Shown piece by piece: positions 53,253-61,175 of a stretch of DNA of 64,000 bases. The stretch's first letter is position 1. Each line of letters starts with the position of its first letter. The stretch lies in NCBI RefSeq assembly GCF_000196855.1, contig NC_014319.1:806001-870000 (forward strand). The letters are read 5' to 3'. Origin of the DNA: Leuconostoc gasicomitatum LMG 18811 (lineage in GTDB: Bacteria > Bacillota > Bacilli > Lactobacillales > Lactobacillaceae). A program made the translations under genes and the position numbers. The notes under the pieces were generated by a model, which worked only from the letters and a program-made list of their open reading frames with translations, made no database searches and was not told the origin of the DNA.

Positions 53253-53822
53253 TATACATAAAAATGAGAAGAACGAGTTATCTGCAGATCAACCTTTGTT
53301 TGCGAAGATTGATCATGCTAATTAATGAACTAAATTAATGAGATAATATAAATGATGAAATAAGCAATTGTTTGAGATGTGTGTTATAATTAAAACATTG
53401 AACGCAACAGAGAGTGTGTTCAGCAGTCTAGCAGAATACTTGTCAAATTATTAGTTACTGGTTTTAATATCATATTTGATATATGTTGAATGATACAGAG
53501 AGATCTTCAACCTCAGAAATATTAAGTTAGTTTAGTTAATCAATAAATTTAGTTTTGTAATGTATAGAAATTCTTATCAAGAAGCCTGTTAGGCTTTTTA
53601 TTTTGTTATAATGTATTAACTTGCGTGGTTTTATATCTAAACCTCAATCCATAAGTTAGGAATAATTGAGCAACACATAACAGTTTTAAATAACTATATT
53701 TTCGCTGAAACGGGCAAATGAACAGAAATTGATGTTATGGCTAAAGTGAACCTATCTATAAAATTTAGGCTCACTTTTCATTTTCTAAAGGTGGTAGTAA
53801 TATTAAGGAAGGATTATCCAGT
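53253..53822. other. Right end of element 2, 570 bp
   Basis: No gene seen. A small terminator-like hairpin (AGCCTGTTAGGCT then T-run, about 53583-53600) and the third, diverged attachment copy (53717-53777) lie here. Confidence 0.45.
53717..53777 (+). repeat. Prophage attachment repeat, copy 3 (attR, diverged)
   Basis: Recognisable trmB-tail sequence with several substitutions and a small insertion (GAACAGAAATTGATGTTATG for GAACAGAAGTTTATG), preceded by TTTTCGCTGAAAC as in copy 2. It marks the right border of the island. Confidence 0.7.
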
Positions 53823-54317
53823 ATGAACCAGTCTCTCGAGTTAATAAAAAGAGGGGTCACAACTGAATTGGCGTATAATGTTGAACAAATGAGTGAGGAA
53901 TCGCAAAATGTATTGTATGAAGGATTCAGATTCCGACTAAAAAATAAAACGTTTCGGAGTCGGCTAGCAAAAAAAACACCTACAAAAAAGGGCTATTTTG
54001 TTGCTTTTTGGGAAAAAGATAATCATGCTAAAAATAAACCGTTTGATTATGAAAGCAGTCCCGATTTTTTAATAATTAATGTGATTGATTTTAAAAACCA
54101 AGGGCAATTTATATTTCCTAAAGCATTATTAGCGCAAAAAAAAATATTGTTATCATTGAATTCAAAAGGAAAGATGGCAATAAGGGTTTATCCAGAGTGG
54201 GTGAAGGAATTAAATAAAACTGCTTTTCAAACACAACAATGGCAACTGCATTATTTTATTGATCTATCAAAAGATTTAATAGATGTCTCTAAATTAAAGC
54301 AGTTATATACAATTTGA
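53823..54317 (+). CDS. MepB family protein
   Basis: 164 residues. Pattern of the MepB family: YEGFRFRLKNKTFRSRLAKKTPTKKGYFVAFWEKD, DFLIINVIDFKNQGQFIFPK, IRVYPEWVKELN. Function not established (the name comes from a S. aureus operon). AAGGAAGGA lies about 9 bases before ATG. It is the first gene right of the prophage island. Confidence 0.82.
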   Translation: MNQSLELIKRGVTTELAYNVEQMSEESQNVLYEGFRFRLKNKTFRSRLAKKTPTKKGYFVAFWEKDNHAKNKPFDYESSPDFLIINVIDFKNQGQFIFPKALLAQKKILLSLNSKGKMAIRVYPEWVKELNKTAFQTQQWQLHYFIDLSKDLIDVSKLKQLYTI

Positions 54318-54412
54318 CTGCAAAACTGTATAAATTTTCAGTCAATTCGATGTCAGAGGCGTGATAGTTTGATACTTAAGTCTATTTCAATAGTTATTAG
54401 GAGAATTTTTAT

Positions 54413-54733
54413 ATGCCATGGATTTATTTGTTACTTGCAGGTTTTTCGGAAATACTTTGGTCAACTACTATGAAATTAAGTCATGGTTTTACAAAAGTTG
54501 GTTGGGCAAGTTTGACAGTTATTGGTTTGATTGCAAGTATGTTCTTTTTATTACAAGCAGTGAAGTATTTGCCATTTAGTTTAGCTTATCCAATTTGGAC
54601 AGGGATTGGGGCAGTTGGATCAGTGGTAATTGGTGTCATATTATTTCACGATCAATTCCCACCTATTACTTGGTTTTTTATTATTTTATTAGTTGTTGCA
54701 ATTATTGGTATTAAAGTAACTGCCGGGGAGTAA
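54413..54733 (+). CDS. SMR-family exporter, SugE/Gdx type
   Basis: 106 residues, four helices. The essential Glu13 lies in AGFSEILWSTTMKLSHGF, and the WTGIGAVGSVVIG segment is that of the SugE/Gdx (guanidinium) branch more than the EmrE drug branch. Dual-topology or homodimer is likely since only one gene is present. TAGGAG lies about 8 bases before ATG. No guanidine riboswitch was recognised upstream. Confidence 0.87.
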   Translation: MPWIYLLLAGFSEILWSTTMKLSHGFTKVGWASLTVIGLIASMFFLLQAVKYLPFSLAYPIWTGIGAVGSVVIGVILFHDQFPPITWFFIILLVVAIIGIKVTAGE

Positions 54734-55058
54734 TATTAATGTCACTGATAGTTTCTTTAATCAATTCAGAAACGAAATAGAAAACGGCGACATGTCAGGG
54801 AATGAAGCTAACATATTAAAAGTCATTATAAGCTGATCGAAACGTTTAAAAACGATGAAAGAAAATTTTGAAGCAAGGAATTTTCCTACGCCTAAAAAAG
54901 CCACGTCATTCAGTACGTGGCTTTTTTAGCACTTAGGTAACACTAATTCGAAATAAATTTGTTTATGGGCATACTATTATGTAATAAATGTCCTAGAGGT
55001 CTCAACTTTTTTAAATAAAAAAACTGTTTTACCAAAATTACAGGTAAAACAGTAACAA
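54734..55058. other. Intergenic region with terminators
   Basis: No gene seen. A perfect 15-bp terminator (54892-54929, both directions) and a second inverted repeat TTTTACC...GGTAAAA (about 55027-55050), the terminator of the minus-strand tRNA-Arg. Confidence 0.6.
54892..54929. terminator. Bidirectional terminator
   Basis: CTAAAAAAGCCACGT and its complement around an eight-base loop. Confidence 0.85.
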
Positions 55059-55132
55059 TGCGCGGGGGGGGAGTCGAACCCTCGACCTGCCGGGTAGAAA
55101 CCGGCTGCTCTATCCAGCTGAGCTACCAGCGC
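55059..55132 (-). tRNA. tRNA-Arg (anticodon TCT)
   Basis: Cloverleaf on the minus strand: GCGCTGG acceptor, standard D-arm AGCTCAGCTGGATAGAGC, anticodon stem GCCGG/CCGGC around TTTCTAC, T-arm with TTCGACT. It reads AGA. The 3' half ends in a run of eight Cs, which leaves an A-C mismatch in the T-stem and a T-C mismatch in the acceptor stem. Confidence 0.85.
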
Positions 55133-55195
55133 AATACAATATATATAATAGCATAAAAACAGTAAATATCAAAGATTTAATTTATCTATTTTTTT

Positions 55196-55233
55196 AATTG
55201 GCTTACCTATAGTATACTATAGGTAAGCCAATT
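55196..55233. promoter_or_regulatory. 38-bp perfect palindrome, likely TetR operator
   Basis: Perfect inverted repeat centred at 55214/55215, core GGTAAGCCAATT in the right arm. It covers a TATACT -10-like box and ends 17 bases before the 55250 gene start. The TetR-type gene two genes down is the obvious candidate for binding it. Confidence 0.75.
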
Positions 55234-55249
55234 ACAGAGGATTTAACAT

Positions 55250-55768
55250 ATGAGAAAAGCATTTATCGCACTAGGCGTGATCTTTGTAGCATTATTAGTT
55301 GCGTTTGCAACATTTAATCAACAACCTAAATATGCCGGTGTTTCGATGCCTAGAGCAGATTATCGGCATTTGGAGCAGTCACGTCGTAGTATTAAAACCT
55401 TTATTTCGGCACTAGATGATTTTGATTATCAAGATGCTAAAACGATGGCTGTTGTTGAAAAGTCAGGCAATCAAATTATTAAGCATAATAGTAATAATTT
55501 AAGCAGTACCGATTCTCAGGCATTACGTGATGCACTATACGGTAAAACGGGAATTATTACAATTGTGCAAATAGCCAAAAAAGGTCACTATAATATCGAC
55601 AGTAGTGTTGCTTCACGTTTCCATGATAAATTTGATACAATCATTACAATGTCAGTGAATGCCATGAATAAAAGTTCGGCACAACGTGCTGATATTGTGA
55701 CACAAATGAAAGTAGATTTAAATATTGAAGCGGCAATATATAGAATAGGGGCAAAGAATGAGGAGTAA
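55250..55768 (+). CDS. Membrane-anchored extracytoplasmic protein, unknown
   Basis: 172 residues. One N-terminal helix (4-22, AFIALGVIFVALLVAFATF), then a soluble helical domain outside. No known motif. AGAGGA lies about 7 bases before ATG. It is 28 bp upstream of a TetR-family regulator and probably in its operon; the shared palindromic operator suggests joint control. Confidence 0.65.
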   Translation: MRKAFIALGVIFVALLVAFATFNQQPKYAGVSMPRADYRHLEQSRRSIKTFISALDDFDYQDAKTMAVVEKSGNQIIKHNSNNLSSTDSQALRDALYGKTGIITIVQIAKKGHYNIDSSVASRFHDKFDTIITMSVNAMNKSSAQRADIVTQMKVDLNIEAAIYRIGAKNEE

Positions 55769-55796
55769 AGAGTAGTAGTATCGTTTTCCGGGAGAA

Positions 55797-56375
55797 ATGA
55801 TGGTTAAGAAAGAAGATGCACGTGTTTTACGGACAAAAAAAAATATTGAAGAAACAACAATTACGCTATTAACAACACAACCTAATTTTTCGATTACTTT
55901 ATTATTGCGCCGTGCAGATGTCACCCGAGGTACTTTTTATAAGTACTATCAAAATAAAGAACACCTTATTTCTGAGGTCAACCATACATTGATACAGGAA
56001 TTTATTCAATATACGCAAGGTAAATTTCATGTTGCCAAAATGATCCAAGCTGTAAGTGATCGTGCTGCTTTTTATAATGCGGTGCTCAATTTACATAGTG
56101 ATTCAGTTTATGTTAAAACACTTATGTCGCGAATGCGAATGCAGATGCAATCACAATTGGGAATTATTGAAGACGAAGAGCGGTACAGACATCAAATGTT
56201 TCAATGGGAAATTATCATAGGTGGCTTTTGGGCGCTGATTTCACAATGGTTGTTAGATAATATGAATGTGACACAAACTAAGCTATTACAAGAGTTTATC
56301 GAATTATTACGTGTTGACACCACTGGGTGGACACAAACAGGTTTGAACTTATTTGATTTTGACAATATTAATTAA
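55797..56375 (+). CDS. TetR/AcrR-family transcriptional regulator
   Basis: 192 residues. N-terminal helix-turn-helix: RTKKNIEETTITLLTTQ ... FSITLLLRRADVTRGTFYKYYQNKEHLI, where the GTFYKYYxNKEHL turn is diagnostic. C-terminal ligand domain is divergent (DhaS/YcnC-like size). GGGAG lies upstream, and ATG 55797 or 55800 may be used. It probably represses its own operon through the 55196 palindrome. Confidence 0.85.
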   Translation: MMVKKEDARVLRTKKNIEETTITLLTTQPNFSITLLLRRADVTRGTFYKYYQNKEHLISEVNHTLIQEFIQYTQGKFHVAKMIQAVSDRAAFYNAVLNLHSDSVYVKTLMSRMRMQMQSQLGIIEDEERYRHQMFQWEIIIGGFWALISQWLLDNMNVTQTKLLQEFIELLRVDTTGWTQTGLNLFDFDNIN

Positions 56376-56394
56376 AAAATAGACTTGTATGATA

Positions 56395-56423
56395 TTGACG
56401 CGATTATTAATTTTTGTTATAAT
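56395..56423 (+). promoter_or_regulatory. Promoter of rplU-rpmA
   Basis: TTGACG, 17-base spacer, TATAAT (56418-56423). Confidence 0.7.
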
Positions 56424-56429
56424 TGATAG

Positions 56430-56515
56430 GTTGTTAGCATAGCTACAACCACTCGGAACAGGTTGAAGTACGTGTCGGACAAGAGCCGACCCGCCTGGAA
56501 TGGTGAGTCTAAGTA
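56430..56515 (+). ncRNA. L21 leader (ribosomal protein leader)
   Basis: The conserved L21-leader core is readable: ...ACGTGTCGGACAAGAGCCGACCCGCC... with GTCGG/CCGAC pairing and the CCACTCGGAACAGG-type upstream arm. It lies between the promoter and rplU and is thought to bind a product of the operon to control it. Confidence 0.8.
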
Positions 56516-56531
56516 TAAGGAGAATTCAATA

Positions 56532-56831
56532 ATGGCATATGCAGTTATTGTAACAGGCGGCAAGCAATATAAAGTCGCTGAAGGCGACACAATCTTCGTC
56601 GAAAAGTTGGATGCAACAGAAGGTGAAAAGGTAACTTTTGACCAAGTTGTTTTGATTGATGGCAAGGTTGGTGCACCTTTTGTTGAGGGTGCTAAAGTTG
56701 TTGGAACTGTTGAAAAGCAGGGTAAGCAAAAGAAAGTTATTACTTTCAAGTACAAGGCCAAGAAGAATATGCATTCTAAGCAAGGCCACCGCCAACCATA
56801 TACACGCGTGAAGATTGATTCAATCGCGTAA
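56532..56831 (+). CDS. rplU: Ribosomal protein L21
   Basis: 99 residues ([19 protein letters not shown] at the start; [19 protein letters not shown] at the end). ATG 56532 is set by AAGGAG about 9 bases upstream; a longer reading into the leader is not credible. First gene of the L21-L27 operon. Confidence 0.97.
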   Translation: MAYAVIVTGGKQYKVAEGDTIFVEKLDATEGEKVTFDQVVLIDGKVGAPFVEGAKVVGTVEKQGKQKKVITFKYKAKKNMHSKQGHRQPYTRVKIDSIA

Positions 56832-56859
56832 TTATTACTTGTAAAGGAGAAATAGACTT

Positions 56860-57177
56860 ATGTTGATGAATCAAGAAAACTTACAAATGTTCGCTCACCA
56901 CAAAGGTGGCGGATCTTCAGCCAACGGGCGTGATTCAGCTGGTCGTCGTTTAGGAACTAAGGTTGCTGATGGACAAGATTTGACAGCTGGTTCGATTATT
57001 TATCGCCAACGTGGGACACATATTTATCCAGGTGTTAACGTTAAAAAGGGTGGAGATGACACTTTATTTGCTTTAACAAATGGTGTTGTTAGATTTGAAC
57101 GTAAAGGACGTGAAAAGCGTCAAGTATCTGTTTATTCACGTGAACAATACAATGAAATTTTAGCTGCTGCAAAGTAA
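56860..57177 (+). CDS. rpmA: Ribosomal protein L27
   Basis: 105 residues. The N-terminus [19 protein letters not shown] carries the Firmicute extension ending in LQMFA before HHKGG, a site cut by the protease Prp in Staphylococcus. The gene for Prp, normally between rplU and rpmA, is absent here (28-bp gap). AAAGGAG lies 10 bases before ATG. Confidence 0.96.
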   Translation: MLMNQENLQMFAHHKGGGSSANGRDSAGRRLGTKVADGQDLTAGSIIYRQRGTHIYPGVNVKKGGDDTLFALTNGVVRFERKGREKRQVSVYSREQYNEILAAAK

Positions 57178-57185
57178 TTAAAATC

Positions 57186-57217
57186 AAAAAAAGAACAGTT
57201 CGCTGTTCTTTTTTTGT
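57186..57217 (+). terminator. Terminator of rplU-rpmA
   Basis: AAAAAGAACAG, loop TTCG, CTGTTCTTTTTTT. Confidence 0.9.
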
Positions 57218-57319
57218 ACTTATTAACAAGTTCGGCAATATGATGTATTGAATTAAAAAGTAATCGTATGAGCTTATGATATAATTATAGATAACAATGA
57301 AAAGGAAAGTATCATAAAT

Positions 57320-58414
57320 ATGACTAAATATTTTGAAGCACGTATTGTTAAACTGCAAAAACTACTTAAACAATTGAACCTTGATGGCATGATTGTATAT
57401 CAAGGTGCTAACATGAAATATTTAACAGGTTTCAGTGGCGGAACAGGTGATGGAGTGGTTATTATTGGTCGTGACTCTGCTTGTTTAGTAACTGACGCAC
57501 GATACGAAGAAGCATATAAAGCAAGTTTACCAGAAAGCGTTAATTTAAAAATAACAAGAGCCTATTATGAAGAGGCAGTTTCAGTAGCAGTATCTTTTGA
57601 CATAAAAAAATTGGCTTTTGAAGCCGATATGCCATATAACATTTATGATTATATTGATGAGCTATTGCCCGCTGATATATCATTTGATGCGCTACCATTT
57701 GCTATTGAAGCCCTACGTGAAGTGAAAGATGAAGAGGAACTCACTGCGTTACGTAAAGCGGCAGCTGTGTCGGTGGCGGCATTTAAGGAACTCATTCCGT
57801 TTATTAAGCCGGGAATGACTGAACGACAGGTGGCCAATGAATTAGACCGGCTTCAAAAAAAATTCGGAGCAGAAAAGGCCTCATTTGACACGATAGTTGC
57901 ATCCGGTTATCGTGCCGCTTTGCCTCATGGTGAAGCAACTGATAAAATAATCGAAAAAGGTGAACTTGTTACAATTGATTTTGGTTATTATGTCGACGAT
58001 TACACGTCCGATGTAACCCGAACAATCGCTATCGGAAGTATAAGTGATGAGCTCAAACAAATTTATGCCATTGTTAAACAAGCAAATGAAAATGCCATAG
58101 CAATTGTAAAACCAGGTATTTCTGGTAGTGAAGTTGATCGTGTTGCACGTGATTATATATCTGCGCATGGTTACGGTCATGATTATAATCATTCTACTGG
58201 TCATGGTGTTGGCCTAGATATTCATGAAGGTCCAGCGCTGAGTTCGCAATCAAGTGATGAATTACAACCGGGTCATCTTTTAACCATTGAGCCAGGCATT
58301 TATCTTTCAGAAAAAGGTGGTGTCCGCATTGAAGATGATATTATTGTGACATTAGACGGTTATGAAAATCTAACACATGATCTTACCAAAGATTTAATTG
58401 TAATTGAGGATTAA
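57320..58414 (+). CDS. pepP: M24 family Xaa-Pro peptidase
   Basis: 364 residues. Creatinase-like N-terminal domain (to about 135), then the pita-bread fold with the metal ligands in DFGYYVDDYTSD, HSTGHGVGLDIHEGP, IEPGIYL and RIEDD. It cleaves peptides at Xaa-Pro; aminopeptidase P and prolidase are both possible by sequence. GGAAAG lies about 9 bases before ATG. The next gene starts 1 bp after its stop. Confidence 0.9.
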   Translation: MTKYFEARIVKLQKLLKQLNLDGMIVYQGANMKYLTGFSGGTGDGVVIIGRDSACLVTDARYEEAYKASLPESVNLKITRAYYEEAVSVAVSFDIKKLAFEADMPYNIYDYIDELLPADISFDALPFAIEALREVKDEEELTALRKAAAVSVAAFKELIPFIKPGMTERQVANELDRLQKKFGAEKASFDTIVASGYRAALPHGEATDKIIEKGELVTIDFGYYVDDYTSDVTRTIAIGSISDELKQIYAIVKQANENAIAIVKPGISGSEVDRVARDYISAHGYGHDYNHSTGHGVGLDIHEGPALSSQSSDELQPGHLLTIEPGIYLSEKGGVRIEDDIIVTLDGYENLTHDLTKDLIVIED

Positions 58415-58415
58415 T

Positions 58416-58862
58416 ATGACACACACGCGATTAGATTTTTTAGTGTTTTATCGTGGTAATTTAGTGACTGGTTTTGATTACATTTACATCAAACGCCATG
58501 AGGGTCATGCTTTTTGGCAGAGTAGAGATAAAACCCAAGAGGCGAAAGACATTGCAGATATAGATTTTGATTTTTATAATCCGCATTTTAATCAAGCGGG
58601 AAAAGCTTTTAATTGGCGTTATCATGAACAATGGACTGATATGACAATGTCATGGGATGAATTTACCGATAAAGCTATGAGTTATATTAATACTTGGATG
58701 ACAGAATATCCTGGTCCTTCTCAGACTAAACCTAGTTTAAACGATGAATGGGGTATAAGATTTAAAGTGCCAGGTGAACATGAACGTATGATTTGGGGAT
58801 TGAATGCTTATCCGGCTAATTTACAGAAATTCATAGATTTTCTGTATTCATTTGCTAATTGA
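58416..58862 (+). CDS. Conserved-looking hypothetical protein (148 aa)
   Basis: Aromatic-rich soluble protein (many Trp and Tyr; WNRYHEQW-like and WMTEYPGP segments), no membrane helix. GAGGA lies 5 bases before ATG 58416; an in-frame ATG at 58404 lies within pepP. It follows pepP directly, so probably one operon. Family not recognised. Confidence 0.65.
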   Translation: MTHTRLDFLVFYRGNLVTGFDYIYIKRHEGHAFWQSRDKTQEAKDIADIDFDFYNPHFNQAGKAFNWRYHEQWTDMTMSWDEFTDKAMSYINTWMTEYPGPSQTKPSLNDEWGIRFKVPGEHERMIWGLNAYPANLQKFIDFLYSFAN

Positions 58863-58989
58863 GGCGCTGCATCTCGCGGTGCTTTTTTGTTGAGTTGGTG
58901 TAAAATGATAATAGGGAGCATGTCTATAAAAATAAAAAGTAACGATACACGCATGTAACAAATGTACCACTACGTTTGAAAGGAATTAA

Positions 58990-60342
58990 ATGGGAACTGA
59001 AACCATACACTTATTGCATACGAATGATATGCACTCACACTTTGAAAATTGGCCACGTATTTTGCGCTTTTTGTTGGAAAAGCAAAAAACATATACGCAA
59101 AGTTACACATTTGATATTGGAGATGCGATTGATCGTTTAAATCCATATACTGATGCAACAATGGGACAAGGCAACATTGAATTGATGAATGAAGCAAACT
59201 ATGATGGCGTGACAATTGGAAACAATGAAGGGTTAGTGTTGTCTCATGAAGCAATGAACCATTTATATGATGGGGCCAATTTTGATGTTTTATTGGGTAA
59301 TTTAAAGGAGTATCCTGGTTTAACGCAACCAATATGGGCAAAAAACTATAAAATTATAACGACTACTTTGGGAACCAAAATTGCTGTATTAGGATTGACT
59401 GCACCTTATAATTTAACCTATCCTTCACTTGGGTGGAAACCATATGATGTGGATGAAACAATTGATAAATTATTACCAATACTTCGTCAAAAGGCTGATG
59501 TCGTGGTGTTATTATCTCATTTAGGATTACCAACAGATGAACATTTAGGTGAAAAATATGACATTGATATTATTATTGGTGCACATACACATCATTTGTT
59601 AGAGCATGGTAAAATGGTTTCAGGGACTTTACTGGCGGCAGCAGGCCGTTATGGTAATTATGTCGGCGATGTTTCTTTAGAAATATCAGATGATGGTCAT
59701 ATTTTGAGTAAAAAGGCAATCACGACACCGACGTATGAAATGTCGGAAGATGATGAGGACTATCATTTCATTCATGGCTTATTAAAAAAGGGACAAAGAG
59801 CTTTGACCACGCGATATGTGACGCAGATACCACGAGATATAACAACCGATGAACAAAGTTATGATGCGATGAGAGCTTTAAAGCAATATTTTGATGCACC
59901 GGCAGCTATGCTATCAACTGGTATGTTTGTTGAAGATTTTCCAAAGGGCCAGTTGAATCAATATGAGTTGCTCGAAAGTATGCCACATGCGATTAATCCG
60001 ATGTTAATGACACTTAAGGGACAAAAGATTATTGAGTTGTTCGAAGAACTTGATTCGCAACGAGAATGGTTATCAACTTTAGCGATGAAGGGTAGTGGAT
60101 TTCGTGGCAAAATTTTTGGTTATATGCGTTTTGATGGTATTGATAGACAAAAAAATGGTCAAATTCTGTACCAAGGTAAAATCATTCAGCCTCATCAAAA
60201 TTACCAAATTGCTACACTTGACCATTACAAATGGGTACCATTTTTCCCTGTGATACAAGATGCACCAGTAAAAATCGAATTGCGTATATTATTAAGAGAA
60301 TTGATGGCGCAATATTATAAGAAAAAATACAGTAACGTATAG
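58990..60342 (+). CDS. 5'-nucleotidase/metallophosphatase family protein (YunD-like)
   Basis: 450 residues. Metallophosphoesterase motifs: LLHTNDMHSHFENW at the start, TFDIGDAIDRL, TIGNNEG (GNHE variant with Asn for His), LLSHLGLPTDE and GAHTHHLLEHG, then the 5'-nucleotidase C-terminal domain. There is no signal peptide, unlike secreted 5'-nucleotidases, so it is cytoplasmic as for B. subtilis YunD. yutD follows after 25 bp, a conserved pairing. Confidence 0.85.
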   Translation: MGTETIHLLHTNDMHSHFENWPRILRFLLEKQKTYTQSYTFDIGDAIDRLNPYTDATMGQGNIELMNEANYDGVTIGNNEGLVLSHEAMNHLYDGANFDVLLGNLKEYPGLTQPIWAKNYKIITTTLGTKIAVLGLTAPYNLTYPSLGWKPYDVDETIDKLLPILRQKADVVVLLSHLGLPTDEHLGEKYDIDIIIGAHTHHLLEHGKMVSGTLLAAAGRYGNYVGDVSLEISDDGHILSKKAITTPTYEMSEDDEDYHFIHGLLKKGQRALTTRYVTQIPRDITTDEQSYDAMRALKQYFDAPAAMLSTGMFVEDFPKGQLNQYELLESMPHAINPMLMTLKGQKIIELFEELDSQREWLSTLAMKGSGFRGKIFGYMRFDGIDRQKNGQILYQGKIIQPHQNYQIATLDHYKWVPFFPVIQDAPVKIELRILLRELMAQYYKKKYSNV

Positions 60343-60367
60343 TGTACTGTTAAAAGAGAGGCATTTA

Positions 60368-60898
60368 ATGGATCGTGAATCGTTAAAAACACAAACGCTA
60401 TTACAACAAGAAGAACGTAAGATGGCATATCAAGTTATACGCCATGAAAATAAAATAAGCATTGATAAATTAACGTTAGAACTTGTTGAAAATTTTAAAG
60501 AAGCTTTTAATACTGAAAAATTGGCCATACGTTATACACCATTGTTAGCGCAATATGATTATCTTGTAGGTGATATTTCAGCTGAACAGTTGCGTCTTAA
60601 AGGTTTTTATCGCAACGAAAAACATGTACCAAATCAAGATAAAATAGAGACATTGCAGGACTATTTGTATGAATATGTTAATTTTGGCGCACCTTATTTT
60701 GTATTAGAAAATATTAATCCGCGGCAATTGGAACAGGAAGATCGTCCTAAAAACAACAGGCGAACACATAAAAATAATCATAAGCGTTCACCTGAAAAGG
60801 AAAAAAACAAAACAAGCGTGAGAGAAAAGCCACAAAAAAAAGAGCAACCAAGTAACAAAAAACCAAGTAAACGGCCTTTCATAATTAAACAAAAATAA
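60368..60898 (+). CDS. yutD: YutD-like protein
   Basis: 176 residues. The YutD core is residues about 25-115: FKEAFNTEKLAIRYTPLLAQYDYLVGDIS, LRLKGFYR, then LQDYLYEYVNFGAPYFVLEN. A basic low-complexity tail (about 120-176, Lys/Asn/Pro-rich) follows. Alternative ATG at 60422 (MAYQV). AAGAGAGG lies about 6 bases before ATG 60368. Function of the family unknown. Confidence 0.85.
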   Translation: MDRESLKTQTLLQQEERKMAYQVIRHENKISIDKLTLELVENFKEAFNTEKLAIRYTPLLAQYDYLVGDISAEQLRLKGFYRNEKHVPNQDKIETLQDYLYEYVNFGAPYFVLENINPRQLEQEDRPKNNRRTHKNNHKRSPEKEKNKTSVREKPQKKEQPSNKKPSKRPFIIKQK

Positions 60899-60920
60899 CA
60901 GCCTGAGGCTGTTATTTTTG
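60892..60920 (+). terminator. Terminator after yutD
   Basis: AAAAATAACAGCC, loop TGA, GGCTGTTATTTTT. Confidence 0.88.
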
Positions 60921-60935
60921 TTTAATTATGAAATA

Positions 60936-60967
60936 TAAAAAGCCACAACCGAAGCTGTGACTTTTTA
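60936..60967 (-). terminator. Terminator of tRNA-Glu
   Basis: AAAAAG.CACA and TGTG.CTTTTT arms with one mismatch, directly downstream of the minus-strand tRNA. Confidence 0.7.
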
Positions 60968-61039
60968 TAGCTCGTGAGAGAATCGAACTCTCGATTCCGC
61001 CGTGAAAGGGCAGCGTCTTAGCCGCTTGACCAACGAGCC
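60968..61039 (-). tRNA. tRNA-Glu (anticodon TTC)
   Basis: GGCTCGT acceptor pairing ACGAGCT (G1-T72 wobble), D-arm GGTCAAGCGGCTAAGAC, anticodon loop CTTTCAC in a CTGCC/GGCGG-type stem, T-arm GAGAG-TTCGATT-CTCTC. Discriminator A; CCA not encoded. Confidence 0.93.
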
Positions 61040-61175
61040 ATGGTCAGTGATGCTTGTTTCTACCAAACAACTATACTAGTATAACAAAAAATTATTCACT
61101 CGTCAATGACTATACTAAAAATTGTTAGCTTTTGGTGCGACATAGGTTATTGAAAGACGCTGTGTGAATCAAGAA

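Noticed and set aside
41900-53822. CRISPR array or restriction-modification genes in the island
   Set aside because: No regularly spaced repeats, and no methylase or nuclease motifs in any frame I read.
54318-54412. Guanidine riboswitch before the SugE-like gene
   Set aside because: No ykkC-type or mini-ykkC motif (paired ACGR loops) is seen.
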